Shown: positions 18,909 through 27,387 of the stretch, one piece after another
Position numbering within the stretch: position 1 is the stretch's first letter
How the letters are laid out: the number at the start of each line of letters is the position of its first letter
The notes under the pieces: model-generated
Told to the model about the DNA's origin: nothing
The model's database searches: none
Seen by the model: the letters and a program-made list of their open reading frames with translations, nothing else
NCBI GenBank assembly: GCA_016719225.1
Contig: JADKAN010000005.1
Span: 186,001-250,000, forward strand
Source of the DNA: Flavobacteriales bacterium
GTDB taxonomy: Bacteria > Bacteroidota > Bacteroidia > Flavobacteriales_F > PHOS-HE28
Length of the DNA stretch: 64,000 nucleotides
Direction of reading: 5' to 3'
Made by a program: the position numbers and the translations under genes

Positions 18909-20729
18909 ATGAAGAACATTTACGTTCCGGCCTTGGCCCTTGCCTTGGCCTCCTGTGTTGCCTCGGCGCAAGCCCAAAGCAATCCTCAACTCGGCCTTAA
19001 GAAGCAACGTTTGGCTGCTGTTTCCGCACACCCTTCCATCCCGGTGCCGGCTATCTCCGCCAACCGTGACATTCTCTTTACCAGCGACTTCTCGAACGCA
19101 GCGGACTGGGTGATCGGGAACGAGAATGACCCGAACAACGACAATTGGGTGATCGGTACCACTGCGCCCAGCGGTTCTTTTTCCATTCCTGCTATCGCAT
19201 CCACCAGTGCAGCCAACGGGTTCGCCTTGTTCGACTCCGATCTGCTCTGCGGCGGTTCGCAGAATGCTTGGATCGCCATGGCTGCACCAGTAAACCTCAC
19301 CGGGTATGACAACGTCGTCCTGCGCTTCGAACAGTATTACCGCGAATATCAGGGTATGTGTTACGTGGAGACCAGCACGAACGGAACCGATTGGGGCAAT
19401 ACCATCCAGATCAACGACATCGGTGGTAATTCCAGCACCGCCAACCCCCAAGTGCTTTCCGTGAATCTTTCAAGCGCCATCGGCGGCGCAAGTGCTGCTT
19501 GGGTACGTTTCCGTTACATGGGCGGATGCGACTATGCTTGGATGATCGATGACGTGTCGATCGTTACGCAGCCTGATAATGAAATGGTGATGGACTATGG
19601 CTTTACCTCCCAGACAGGTACAGGCTATGAATACGGCCGCATCACTGCAAACCAAATGTTGCCTAGCCTGAACGTAGGTGCTGAGATCGTGAACTTTGGT
19701 GCCAATGATCAGACCAATGTCGTTGTGAACGTTTCTTTCCAGGATCCCTCCGGTGTGGAGATCGGGACGGCCACTACTACCGTAGGTACCATGGTAACCG
19801 GTGATACCGTTTTGACGGACGAGAACATCGCACTGTCAAACCCCCTCGCGGTCGGTGTTTATAGCGCCATTTTCACGTTCACCAGCGATCAGGTCGCCTT
19901 GGATGATGACCCCACGAATAACAGCAAGACGCGTAAGTTTGAAGTAACGGGCGACCTCTACGGCTTGGACGTTATTGGTGTCGTTCCCGATGCTGAGTTG
20001 AACTTGGAGCGCTACGGTACCGGTTCATTCGCGGACAACGAAGTGGACTTTGGCCTGTTGAACTACTACCAAGTGAATGCGCAAGCTACTTACTATGGTG
20101 TACAATTCCTCTTGGGTAGTGAGTCTAGCGCTGGTGCTATTTATCGCGCAGCGGTCTATGATACCACCGACGTTGGATCCGTGCTCAGCAATGAGCTCAC
20201 CGTTTCCGAGGACATGGTGCTCACACAAGCACAGGTCACCGCAGGCGTGGTGAATGTTCAGTTCCTCGACCCCATCACGCTGCTACCGGGCGGTTACTAC
20301 GTGGCGTTGAAGTTGAGCAAGGCGGACGGCAATGACATCTATGTGTTGAACGACCTCACCGTGCCTCAGCCTGGTGCAGCCAGTTTGATCTACCTGCCGG
20401 TTGACGATCAGAACTTGAATCTTTACTCGAACGGCAATGCATTCGCCATCCGCCTCAGCGCGAACCCGAACGTGAGCGTGCAGGAAGTGTCAGGTTTGGA
20501 AGGCGTAAGCATGTACCCCAACCCGACCACGGGTGTATTGCACATCAACACCGCCAAAGCGGAGACCACCACCGTGGAAGTCCGTAACATGTTGGGTGCT
20601 GTGGTGAAAACCGCCACCTTCAACGGTACGGTCAACACGGTTGACCTGCGTGGAAATGCCGCTGGAGTCTACAGTGTGCGCATCGGCAACGGTGCCAACT
20701 ATGCGGTGCAACTGGTAACGCTCCAGTAA
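18909..20729 (+). CDS. T9SS surface protein with choice-of-anchor J-like jellyroll (tandem paralogue A)
   Basis: 606 residues. Signal peptide 1-22 (M-K-N-I-Y-V-P-A-L-A-L-A-L-A, cleavage at A-Q-A). Residues ~50-225 form a choice-of-anchor J/MAM-like domain: I-L-F-T-S-D-F-S opening, W-V-I-G, A-L-F-D-S-D, L-R-F-E-Q-Y-Y, V-E-T-S-T-N-G and W-M-I-D-D-V-S-I. An immunoglobulin-like CARDB-type domain follows (~240-345), then a second beta-domain (~350-530) with T-F-Y-G-V and A-V-Y-D-T-T-D-V. The C-terminus Y-P-N-P-T-T-G onward is a type A sorting domain. Close paralogue of 20975-22903 and of the upstream pseudogene. Expected surface-exposed; function unknown. Confidence 0.9.
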   Translation: MKNIYVPALALALASCVASAQAQSNPQLGLKKQRLAAVSAHPSIPVPAISANRDILFTSDFSNAADWVIGNENDPNNDNWVIGTTAPSGSFSIPAIASTSAANGFALFDSDLLCGGSQNAWIAMAAPVNLTGYDNVVLRFEQYYREYQGMCYVETSTNGTDWGNTIQINDIGGNSSTANPQVLSVNLSSAIGGASAAWVRFRYMGGCDYAWMIDDVSIVTQPDNEMVMDYGFTSQTGTGYEYGRITANQMLPSLNVGAEIVNFGANDQTNVVVNVSFQDPSGVEIGTATTTVGTMVTGDTVLTDENIALSNPLAVGVYSAIFTFTSDQVALDDDPTNNSKTRKFEVTGDLYGLDVIGVVPDAELNLERYGTGSFADNEVDFGLLNYYQVNAQATYYGVQFLLGSESSAGAIYRAAVYDTTDVGSVLSNELTVSEDMVLTQAQVTAGVVNVQFLDPITLLPGGYYVALKLSKADGNDIYVLNDLTVPQPGAASLIYLPVDDQNLNLYSNGNAFAIRLSANPNVSVQEVSGLEGVSMYPNPTTGVLHINTAKAETTTVEVRNMLGAVVKTATFNGTVNTVDLRGNAAGVYSVRIGNGANYAVQLVTLQ

Positions 20730-20746
20730 GAGGACCGGTTATTTGG

Positions 20747-20793
20747 ACTCCCCCTTGGCGCTGTGAACAGTGGCCTTGGGGGAGTTCTTTTTT
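20747..20793 (+). terminator. Terminator, copy 2 of a repeated family
   Basis: ACTCCCCC...GGGGGAGT stem with inner GGC/GCC and CTGT/ACAG pairing, followed by TTCTTTTTTG. Nearly the same as the terminators at 18703 and 22919. Confidence 0.88.
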
Positions 20794-20974
20794 GTCCGGG
20801 CCCCAATGGTGAGCGGGTTGAGAGCTGGTTCCTTGGGCTGCATCCCTATGATGGTTGCATCACTTGTCACCGTTGCTCACATTACACGCGCCATTCCTTC
20901 GTTCGAGGCTCCAGCGCAGATCGGCGATCCCTTACCTTGCGCACCGGAAACAGATCAAACAAAAAACAAACTGC

Positions 20975-22903
20975 ATGAAAGGCATTTACACCTTCGGTCT
21001 AGCCCTGACAGTGGCTGCCGGAAGCACCTACGCCCAGAACGGGCCGGGTAACCCGCACGCAACGGCAAAGTTGCAGACCTATACGGCTGAACCGACCCTG
21101 ATGGGTACAGCTCAACATCCATTGAATGCCTCCGGCGTGGAACGGGAAGTGCTCTTCACGGAGAATTTCGCGAACGGACTTGCTGGCAACAACGGTTTTG
21201 GCGGCTGGACCGCGTCCGGTCCTAATGGCGATGTGTGGCGCTACACCCACACCGGACCCAATGGTGCTTACAACAATCTGAACGAGAAGATCACTTCGCC
21301 GACCGTTGCCAATGGTTTCGTGATCTTCAATTCGGATTCCGTTAATACGAATTTCGCGAACAACCCTCCTACGAACATCGAGCCCAGGGCTTCGCTGACG
21401 GGGTCGTTGGAATCCCCGGTGTTGGACCTTAGCGCGACCCCCGCTGTGGAGATCCGCTTTTCACAACGTTTCCGGTTCTGCTGCTCTGACAATACGCCAG
21501 GCCATTTTCTCGATGTCAGCACTGATGGCGGTGCCACTTGGCCTACACGCATCAACGTGGAAGGTGGGGTGCAGGACAATGATGATTCAGGGAACGAAGT
21601 GTTCGCCGTCAGTTTGCTCGGCGCCATCAGTGCCAACCCTGCCAACGTACGCTTCCGTCTCACGCAGGACGGCGCGAACGGTATTTCCGCTTACCACTGG
21701 CAGGTTGATGACATCAGCATCAATACGCTTCCACCCAACGAGATCATCATGGAGAATGCCTTCACCTCACAATTCGGTGGAGGATACGAGTTCGGCTACG
21801 TCCCACAGAGCCAGATGCTTTCCACGATCGACGTGGGTGCGAACATCATCAACTATGGTGGCAATCCACAGACCAACGTGGTGGTGAACGTTTCCCTTAA
21901 GAATGCGTCCAACGTTGAAGTGGGCAGTTCCGTCATCACCTTGGGTACCATTGCTGCTGGCGACACGATGCCTGCCGAAGCGCAACTCACGCTACCCGAC
22001 CCGACTAACGTGGGCATCTACACCGCCTTTTTCACCATGGTGAGTGATTCCATCGCTGAGGACAACAACACTGCGAACAATGCATTGCAGCGGGTGTTCT
22101 CCGTTTCTGACGCGCTCTATTCCATCGACGGTATCGGTGTCTATCCTACCGCCATCGCTACGGGCACACAAGTAGGTACGAATTCCTTTACCGACAATAC
22201 CCAGGACGTACGGCTGCTCAATTACTTCGAAGTACACACCCCGGCAACATTCTACGGTGTGGAGGTCGCTTTGGGCTCCACCACGGCCGCTGGTAGCTTC
22301 TTCAGCGTATCGGTATACGACACAACCGACGTTCTCGGTACCCCCGCGAACCTGAGTAACAGTTTCGCTGAATCCGAGTTCCATGTGATCACTACGGCGG
22401 AGAAACTGGCCCGCAAGGCCCGTGTAGCCTTCCTGGATCCATTGCCGTTGGCTGAAGGTGCTTATTTCGTTTCCGCCAACATGTACCAAGCTGACGGGCA
22501 CAACATGTTCATCGTGGACGATACTACCGTGCCGCAGCCCTCCATCGCCAGCATGTTATATATCCCGAACGACGAGCCGGCTAACCAGAACCTTTACGGC
22601 GGTAACGGAACAGCTTGGGGTGTTCGGATCAGTACGGATGCATCCATCGGTGTGAAAGAGGTAAAAGGGTTACCCGGGGTGAGCATGTACCCGAACCCTA
22701 CCACCGGTGTGCTTCACATCACCACCAAGAAGGCGGAGACCACCACCGTGGTGGTACGCAACGTTTTGGGCGCCGTGGTTAAGACCGCGACCTTCAACGG
22801 TACGGAGAATACGATCGACCTCAGTGGCAATGCCGCTGGTGTTTACACCGTGCGCATCGGTAACGGTAGCAATTTCGCAGTGCAGTTGGTTACGCTTAAG
22901 TAA
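20975..22903 (+). CDS. T9SS surface protein with jellyroll domain (tandem paralogue B)
   Basis: 642 residues. The start chosen gives a signal peptide (M-K-G-I-Y-T-F-G-L-A-L-T-V-A-A-G-S-T-Y-A before Q); the frame is open 40 codons further up but that part contains no export signal. Residues ~45-270 form a choice-of-anchor J-like domain (V-L-F-T-E-N-F, F-I-F-N-S-D, I-R-F-S-Q-R-F-R-F-C-C, W-Q-V-D-D-I-S-I). A CARDB-like domain and the T-F-Y-G-V / S-V-Y-D-T-T-D-V beta-domain follow in the same order as in paralogue A, and the type A sorting domain is almost identical. Upstream the ITS-like -7 match is weak (TTACCTTG near 20933). Role presumably overlaps that of paralogue A. Confidence 0.9.
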   Translation: MKGIYTFGLALTVAAGSTYAQNGPGNPHATAKLQTYTAEPTLMGTAQHPLNASGVEREVLFTENFANGLAGNNGFGGWTASGPNGDVWRYTHTGPNGAYNNLNEKITSPTVANGFVIFNSDSVNTNFANNPPTNIEPRASLTGSLESPVLDLSATPAVEIRFSQRFRFCCSDNTPGHFLDVSTDGGATWPTRINVEGGVQDNDDSGNEVFAVSLLGAISANPANVRFRLTQDGANGISAYHWQVDDISINTLPPNEIIMENAFTSQFGGGYEFGYVPQSQMLSTIDVGANIINYGGNPQTNVVVNVSLKNASNVEVGSSVITLGTIAAGDTMPAEAQLTLPDPTNVGIYTAFFTMVSDSIAEDNNTANNALQRVFSVSDALYSIDGIGVYPTAIATGTQVGTNSFTDNTQDVRLLNYFEVHTPATFYGVEVALGSTTAAGSFFSVSVYDTTDVLGTPANLSNSFAESEFHVITTAEKLARKARVAFLDPLPLAEGAYFVSANMYQADGHNMFIVDDTTVPQPSIASMLYIPNDEPANQNLYGGNGTAWGVRISTDASIGVKEVKGLPGVSMYPNPTTGVLHITTKKAETTTVVVRNVLGAVVKTATFNGTENTIDLSGNAAGVYTVRIGNGSNFAVQLVTLK

Positions 22904-22918
22904 GCGGATCGGTAAAAG

Positions 22919-22964
22919 AACTCCCCCTTGGCACTGGTTTTCAGTTGCCTTGGGGGAGTTTTTG
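22919..22964 (+). terminator. Terminator, copy 3 of a repeated family
   Basis: AACTCCCCC...GGGGGAGTT stem followed by TTTTGTTT, the same architecture as copies at 18703 and 20747. Confidence 0.88.
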
Positions 22965-23191
22965 TTTCCATGAGGTCCGTTGTGCAGCACTTCAGATAGA
23001 GAGGACTTCGCCGGTCAACCCGAACATGCATCTTCAATCGGCTATGCTGGCTTTCGCGTAAGTGCCAACAGGTTGATCCGAGAGGATCTTTGGCCAACAT
23101 AGAGGCCGGGTTGCTTGGTGAACCGATCGCACAAAGAGCAGGATGATGCTTCTTCCCACGGGGAGAGAACGGACATGTGAAAGGACAATGC

Positions 23192-23232
23192 AAAAAGAGA
23201 AGCCCCTGCATCCATAAGGATGCAGGGGCTTC
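23192..23232 (-). terminator. Intrinsic terminator of the DUF2911 gene
   Basis: Perfect 15-bp stem GAAGCCCCTGCATCC with ATAA loop and exact complement; on the minus strand it is followed by TCTTTTTG. Lies 26 bp beyond the stop codon. Confidence 0.92.
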
Positions 23233-23257
23233 GAATTAATGTGGTAGTGCTTCAGCT

Positions 23258-24094
23258 TTACTTGCTGGACCACTCCTTGATCTTGTCCGCGTTCATTTTC
23301 ACATAGGCATCGTTACCGGCTTCCTTAGCTGCTGCCATGCTCTTTTCGGCCGTGGCGATCGCCTCTTTAGGCATCCCGTTGGCGGCTTGTGCCAAGGCCA
23401 AGGTGTGCAGGATGTAGAACTTGGGATCCATGTCCGCCGCTTTTTGTGCCCACTCCAAGGACTCTTTCGGCATCATGTTGCGGTCCAACAGAAAGCGGGC
23501 ACTGCTGGAATAGCCACCGGCCTTCATGTCGCCGGCCGCCATCGCCTTCTTGATGTTCGCGATAGCTTGCTCCGATGCATCAGCCGAGATCTTCAGGCTG
23601 ACGCGGGTCTTATCCCAACGGATGTCCATCCGGGCCATATCGTTGTTCACGTCATCGAAGGAGATGTTCAGGGTCTCGGTGAATTCACTCGCTTCGGGCT
23701 TCACTTTTACGCGAAGCACGTCTTCCTCGTCCTTGTGATCACCCTCACCCCATAGTTCAGTGTTCTTGTTGAAGATCACCGTCCAGGAATCTTTGTCGGG
23801 GATGGCGAACACGGAGTATTTACCCTTCTCCAGTTCCTGGCCTTCGATCAGCACAGGGCCATCGATCTCGAAGGTCGTATTGGCATTAGCACCAAGGCGC
23901 CACAGCTTTCCGTATGGAAGAAGTCCGCCGAAGATCTCGCGACCATGCACGCTGGGGCGCGAATATTCCACATCAACCTTGGTAAGGCCCACTACTTGTT
24001 CCACTTCCCCGGAAGGGCTGGCTTTGGGCAGGTCTTGTGCGTTCGCGGAAAAGACGATGGCCGCAGCTGCGACCGGTAGAAATATACGTTTCAT
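23258..24094 (-). CDS. DUF2911 family secreted/periplasmic protein
   Basis: 278 residues from the ATG giving a signal peptide (M-K-R-I-F-L-P-V-A-A-A-A-I-V-F-S-A-N-A before Q); an upstream in-frame ATG adds only a polar stretch. The core (~25-170) matches DUF2911: S-P-S-G-E-V-E-Q, V-D-V-E-Y-S-R-P-S-V-H-G-R-E-I-F-G, L-P-Y-G-K-L-W-R-L-G-A-N-A-N-T-T, then E-K-G-K-Y-S-V-F-A-I-P. The C-terminal ~90 residues resemble a single TPR-type pair (L-D-R-N-M-M-P-K-E-S-L-E-W-A-Q-K-A). The family is common in Bacteroidota and has no established function. Monocistronic, with its own terminator. Confidence 0.9.
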   Translation of the reverse strand: MKRIFLPVAAAAIVFSANAQDLPKASPSGEVEQVVGLTKVDVEYSRPSVHGREIFGGLLPYGKLWRLGANANTTFEIDGPVLIEGQELEKGKYSVFAIPDKDSWTVIFNKNTELWGEGDHKDEEDVLRVKVKPEASEFTETLNISFDDVNNDMARMDIRWDKTRVSLKISADASEQAIANIKKAMAAGDMKAGGYSSSARFLLDRNMMPKESLEWAQKAADMDPKFYILHTLALAQAANGMPKEAIATAEKSMAAAKEAGNDAYVKMNADKIKEWSSK

Positions 24095-24155
24095 CGGTTC
24101 TTTTTGGGTATGGTGCGAAGGTAACCATTGAGCTTGCATGAATAACCCTGGAACG

Positions 24156-24187
24156 CAAAAGCCCCCGCCGGAAGGCGGGGGCTTTTG
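24156..24187 (-). terminator. Intrinsic terminator of the TPR lipoprotein gene
   Basis: Perfect 14-bp stem CAAAAGCCCCCGCC / GGCGGGGGCTTTTG with a 4-base loop, 19 bp beyond the minus-strand stop codon. The A/T flanks would give a U-run in either direction. Confidence 0.88.
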
Positions 24188-24206
24188 AACGAGGTACGAA
24201 CCTTAC

Positions 24207-25916
24207 TTAAATACCCAGATTGTCCTTGTAGGCGCGGAACTCCAGATCCTTCATTGCCTTGTCGCGCAAGCTGGCATCCATGGCCACGGCTGCTGCGAGG
24301 TGGGTGCGAACGCCTTCACCGTTGTTGGTGCGGGCAGCGATGATGGCAGCGAGGTAATGACCTTTGGCCGTGTCCTTTTCAGGGCTGGCGTTGAGGATGG
24401 TACCCGCGCCGGCCGCGTCGCCGCCGAGCATTTTCGCCAGTGCTGCATTGAAGCTGTTCATGCCGGCCATGTGTGAATTGGCCGCAGCATAGTCACCGTT
24501 CATGATGTCGATGATACCTTGATTGTACTTCGCATCCGCTCCAGCGTCGCCAGCCTTGGCGAACAATTCAGCAGCTTTCTTGCGATCACCTTTCTGACGT
24601 GCGATCACACCCAGGTTGTTATTGCTGTAAGCGTTGTCCATGATGCCATTGGCTTTCTGGAACTCAGCTTCAGCCTCTGCGGTCTTGCCTTGTTGGAAGA
24701 GCACTACGCCCACATTGTTCGTGGTGCGGTAGTCCTGTGGGTAAACGCGCTCAGCTGCCTTGTAGATGCGCAACTTTTCGTTGAGGTCGTTCGTGAGGGC
24801 TGCGGCTTTCAACAGTTCTTCCACCGTCATGGTGTCCGGATCGGTCTTGCTCAGGTTGCTCAACTCTTCGTCGCTGTAACCATTCACCTCATAATTCAGC
24901 ATTACCTCCGAACGACGAAGCTTCGGCAGGATGTCCATGGAAAGCTCCTTGTAGGTTGCAGCCATGTTCTTGATCTCCTGCTCACGCTTGTTGACGTCCG
25001 GATACATCTCCAACACGCGCAACACGAGGTCCTTGTCAGCAAAGGTGCTGGCTTGAGTAGCAGCTTTGAAGCCGGCCCAGTCCTCGCCTTTGGGGTTCAA
25101 GGTGTAGAAAGCATCATCCTTGGCCACGGCCACCTTGTTGGTAGCGAGCACGCCTTGGATCCAACGCTTGGCTGTAGCAGCACGCTTGTCGGCCAAGTTC
25201 TCGTTCATGAGAACTTCACCTTCAGGAGAAGCGTAAGCATCGATGGTAACACCTTTCCAGGTGATACGGGGGTTCTTCATGGCGGTCTTCACGAACGCAT
25301 TCACGTCTTTCACATCCTGATCCTTCAATTCAGTAGGGCGCACGACTTCCGATGCCACCAAGTAGTGAATGGTCGCGTTGGAACTGTGGTTGGTGATGCG
25401 CTCGAATTTGTCAGCACCGATCACCACGTGGTCATCGCTCATAACCAAGTAAGGAGTAGTGATTACGCCATCGGCCAATTTCACGGCATCGAAGGGCTTT
25501 TCCTTCTTGCCTTGCTTGCCCGTGATCTTGAGCATCAGCTGGCTTTGCTCCATGGCTGGCGTGTAGGCCACCTTGTCGCTATAGCTGAAGGACTTACCGC
25601 TCTCATAGGGAACGACCGTGTAGTTGCCCGCAGCCTTTTCACCCTGGAAACCGGCCATCTTCATCGGGCTTTCCCCAGCTGCATAAGTGATGGTGGGGGT
25701 GAGTTCAACTTGCGCCTTTTTGTAGAAGTATTTCCCCGGGAAATTCCCGTTGATGTTCACATGAACGGTATCGCCCTGAACGATCAAGGGGTCAGGGTCC
25801 ACAGTGTGGGTGATGGTGGACGCATACTTGTCCATTTTACCGAGTCCGCCGCAACCGGCGAGCACCAAGGCTATCGCCGCAAACAGGGACGTACCTTTCA
25901 GGTGTTGATTTTCCAT
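24207..25916 (-). CDS. Lipoprotein with OmpA-like segment followed by TPR repeats
   Basis: 569 residues. The start was chosen because it places a lipobox (V-L-A-G-C22) after a short hydrophobic segment; the open frame extends 20 codons further. Residues ~40-160 form a beta-rich domain. Residues ~170-330 hold an OmpA-like stretch, with the D-A-Y-A-S-P-E-G-E turn followed by N-E-N-L-A-D-K-R-A-A-T-A-K-R-W-I, the helix that carries N-x-x-L-S-x-x-R-A in OmpA domains. From ~390 to the end there are helical TPR-type repeats (N-N-V-G-V-V-L-F-Q-Q-G-K-T-A-E-A-E, N-N-L-G-V-I-A-R-Q-K-G-D-R-K-K-A-A). Expected to be anchored in the outer membrane and to contact peptidoglycan or partners. The domain order is the reverse of the common Bacteroidota TPR-then-OmpA arrangement. 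Specific function unknown. Confidence 0.85.
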   Translation of the reverse strand: MENQHLKGTSLFAAIALVLAGCGGLGKMDKYASTITHTVDPDPLIVQGDTVHVNINGNFPGKYFYKKAQVELTPTITYAAGESPMKMAGFQGEKAAGNYTVVPYESGKSFSYSDKVAYTPAMEQSQLMLKITGKQGKKEKPFDAVKLADGVITTPYLVMSDDHVVIGADKFERITNHSSNATIHYLVASEVVRPTELKDQDVKDVNAFVKTAMKNPRITWKGVTIDAYASPEGEVLMNENLADKRAATAKRWIQGVLATNKVAVAKDDAFYTLNPKGEDWAGFKAATQASTFADKDLVLRVLEMYPDVNKREQEIKNMAATYKELSMDILPKLRRSEVMLNYEVNGYSDEELSNLSKTDPDTMTVEELLKAAALTNDLNEKLRIYKAAERVYPQDYRTTNNVGVVLFQQGKTAEAEAEFQKANGIMDNAYSNNNLGVIARQKGDRKKAAELFAKAGDAGADAKYNQGIIDIMNGDYAAANSHMAGMNSFNAALAKMLGGDAAGAGTILNASPEKDTAKGHYLAAIIAARTNNGEGVRTHLAAAVAMDASLRDKAMKDLEFRAYKDNLGI

Positions 25917-25951
25917 GTGTTGATCCAGTTTATTTTTCCGAAGATCGGGCG

Positions 25952-25959
25952 CAAACATA
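25952..25959 (-). promoter_or_regulatory. -7 promoter element (TATGTTTG) of the TPR lipoprotein gene
   Basis: Exact TAnnTTTG match on the minus strand, 35 bp upstream of the chosen start at 25916. Confidence 0.6.
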
Positions 25960-26112
25960 TACACCTTCCGTGCCAAGGTGTACTACCAAGAAGGCAGTTT
26001 TGTCCACGATCTATGGTATGGTAAATGTCGACGACGACGAAACCGGACGGGCATTAGATGAACAGGATAATGCAAGCCATGAAGCCTATTCAAATGAACC
26101 TTATGATTCTTC

Positions 26113-26760
26113 TCATAACCGCTCCACATGGTGCCCTATGCCTCTCTCTTGCGTGACCAAGGAGAGCAATCGGGCATAGGCATCCTGTTCATTCAAGAGG
26201 TCGTGGCCGTCAATGTCCACGACAAGCACACGCACCTGCTGCAATTTGCGGAGGTGGTCCAAGTAACTCTGCTGGAGATCTGCCAAGTACTCCGTGGCAA
26301 TATGTTGCTCGTAGGATCTCCCCCGGGTGCGGATGCGTTGTTGTACCGTTGCCATGGGGGTATGCAGGTATACCAGCAGGTCGGGGCGGGGTAGTCCAGC
26401 GTACATGATCGTGTATAGGTCGCGGAAAAGGGCAAGTTCATCCGTTGGAAGCGTAACGCTGGCAAAAACCTGCGATTTGCCAATGGAATAGTCCGCCACA
26501 GTGATGGGTTGGAACAGGCTGCGCTCACCCACCCGTTTCAATTGGTGGTATCGCTGGGCTAGAAAAGACAGCTCCAAGGAAAAGGCATAACGCGCCGGCT
26601 CCAGGTAAAAGCGGGGTAGGAACGGGTTGTCCGCGAATTCCTCCAGTACCACTTCCGCATTCCATTCCTGCGCCAGCCTTTTGGCCAAGGTGGTCTTACC
26701 TGCACCGATCAAGCCCTCCAAGGCCACGTATCCATAAGGCATCAAGGGCGGCTTAGCCAT
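26113..26760 (-). CDS. Deoxynucleoside kinase
   Basis: 215 residues. P-loop G-L-I-G-A-G-K-T-T at residues 16-24, then E-E-F-A-D-N-P-F-L-P-R-F-Y (nucleoside-binding E-x-x-x-x-N-P segment), an A-Q-R-Y-H-Q helix, D-Y-S-I-G-K-S and the lid segment R-I-R-T-R-G-R-S-Y-E with several arginines. This is the dNK/dGK-dAK family, which phosphorylates deoxynucleosides with ATP for dNTP salvage. Its ATG shares one base with the TGA of folK upstream (TGATG), so the two are translationally coupled. A second, distinct member lies at 32696. Substrate preference (deoxyadenosine, deoxyguanosine or other) cannot be read reliably. Confidence 0.93.
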   Translation of the reverse strand: MAKPPLMPYGYVALEGLIGAGKTTLAKRLAQEWNAEVVLEEFADNPFLPRFYLEPARYAFSLELSFLAQRYHQLKRVGERSLFQPITVADYSIGKSQVFASVTLPTDELALFRDLYTIMYAGLPRPDLLVYLHTPMATVQQRIRTRGRSYEQHIATEYLADLQQSYLDHLRKLQQVRVLVVDIDGHDLLNEQDAYARLLSLVTQERGIGHHVERL

Positions 26761-27224
26761 CAGCTCAGGGTGTTCTCCAGCATTTCCATCACGTTGCGGC
26801 CTAAGGCAGGGTGCACCAAAAGGGGGGCAATATCGGCTAACGGTGCCAAAGCGAACCTGCGGTCCTGCACTTTGGGGTGTGGTACCAACAGCTGTGGAAG
26901 CTCCAGCAAGCGGTCTTCCATGAACAGAATGTCAATGTCGATGGTCCTGGCCGTATAGCCCGGCTCATTGGAACGCGTCCGCCCCAGTTCGGTCTCGATG
27001 CGAAGTAATACATGCAGCGCTTCCATCGGCGGTAGATCGCTTTGGACCTGGATGGCGCGGTTCAGGAACAGGCGTTCGTCCTCGAAGCCCCAAGGCTCGG
27101 TGATGTGGTCGCGGCTTCTCGCTGTGATCGGCCCCATCCGCTCTGAGATGAGCGCTTCGGCGCGTGCGAAGATGGAGGCCGGATCACCGATGTTTCCGCC
27201 CAATAGCAAGGTGAATTCGGCCAT
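26760..27224 (-). CDS. folK: 2-amino-4-hydroxy-6-hydroxymethyldihydropteridine pyrophosphokinase (HPPK)
   Basis: 154 residues from the ATG giving M-A-E-F-T-L-L-L-G-G-N-I-G-D. Family features: L-G-G-N-I-G-D-P near the start, I-T-E-P-W-G-F-E-D, F-L-N-R-A-I-Q-V, L-L-R-I-E-T-E-L-G-R-T-R, and the T-A-R-T-I-D-I-D-I-L-F motif whose aspartates bind magnesium, then L-L-V-P-H-P-K-V-Q-D-R-R-F-A-L-A-P-L. Catalyses pyrophosphate transfer from ATP to the pterin precursor in folate synthesis. First gene of a two-gene operon with a deoxynucleoside kinase. A -7 element ends only 4 bp before this ATG, so the transcript is probably leaderless; this also argues against the longer upstream start. Confidence 0.95.
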   Translation of the reverse strand: MAEFTLLLGGNIGDPASIFARAEALISERMGPITARSRDHITEPWGFEDERLFLNRAIQVQSDLPPMEALHVLLRIETELGRTRSNEPGYTARTIDIDILFMEDRLLELPQLLVPHPKVQDRRFALAPLADIAPLLVHPALGRNVMEMLENTLS

Positions 27225-27228
27225 TTGG

Positions 27229-27236
27229 CAAATGTA
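27229..27236 (-). promoter_or_regulatory. -7 promoter element (TACATTTG) of folK
   Basis: Exact TAnnTTTG match on the minus strand. Only 4 bp separate it from the folK ATG, so transcription would begin at or next to the start codon. Confidence 0.65.
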
Positions 27237-27354
27237 TCGTCCTGTTCGCGAAGGCGGATAGCCGATGCCCAAAGGCGGATAAGTGCGGGTAATTCCCGTT
27301 CAGCTATCGACATTGCCGCCCATGTGATCGCACAGCCAACGTGGCCGTTCGCGA

Positions 27355-27362
27355 TACTTTTG
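27355..27362 (+). promoter_or_regulatory. -7 promoter element (TACTTTTG) of sppA
   Basis: Exact TAnnTTTG match 25 bp upstream of the sppA ATG, in the divergent folK-sppA intergenic region. No clear -33 element. Confidence 0.6.
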
Positions 27363-27387
27363 CACCGTTGATCAACCCCCTCACCTC

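Noticed and set aside
24519..26024. 501-codon open frame on the plus strand
   Set aside because: Antisense to the TPR lipoprotein, no export signal or family motif; a shadow caused by codon bias.
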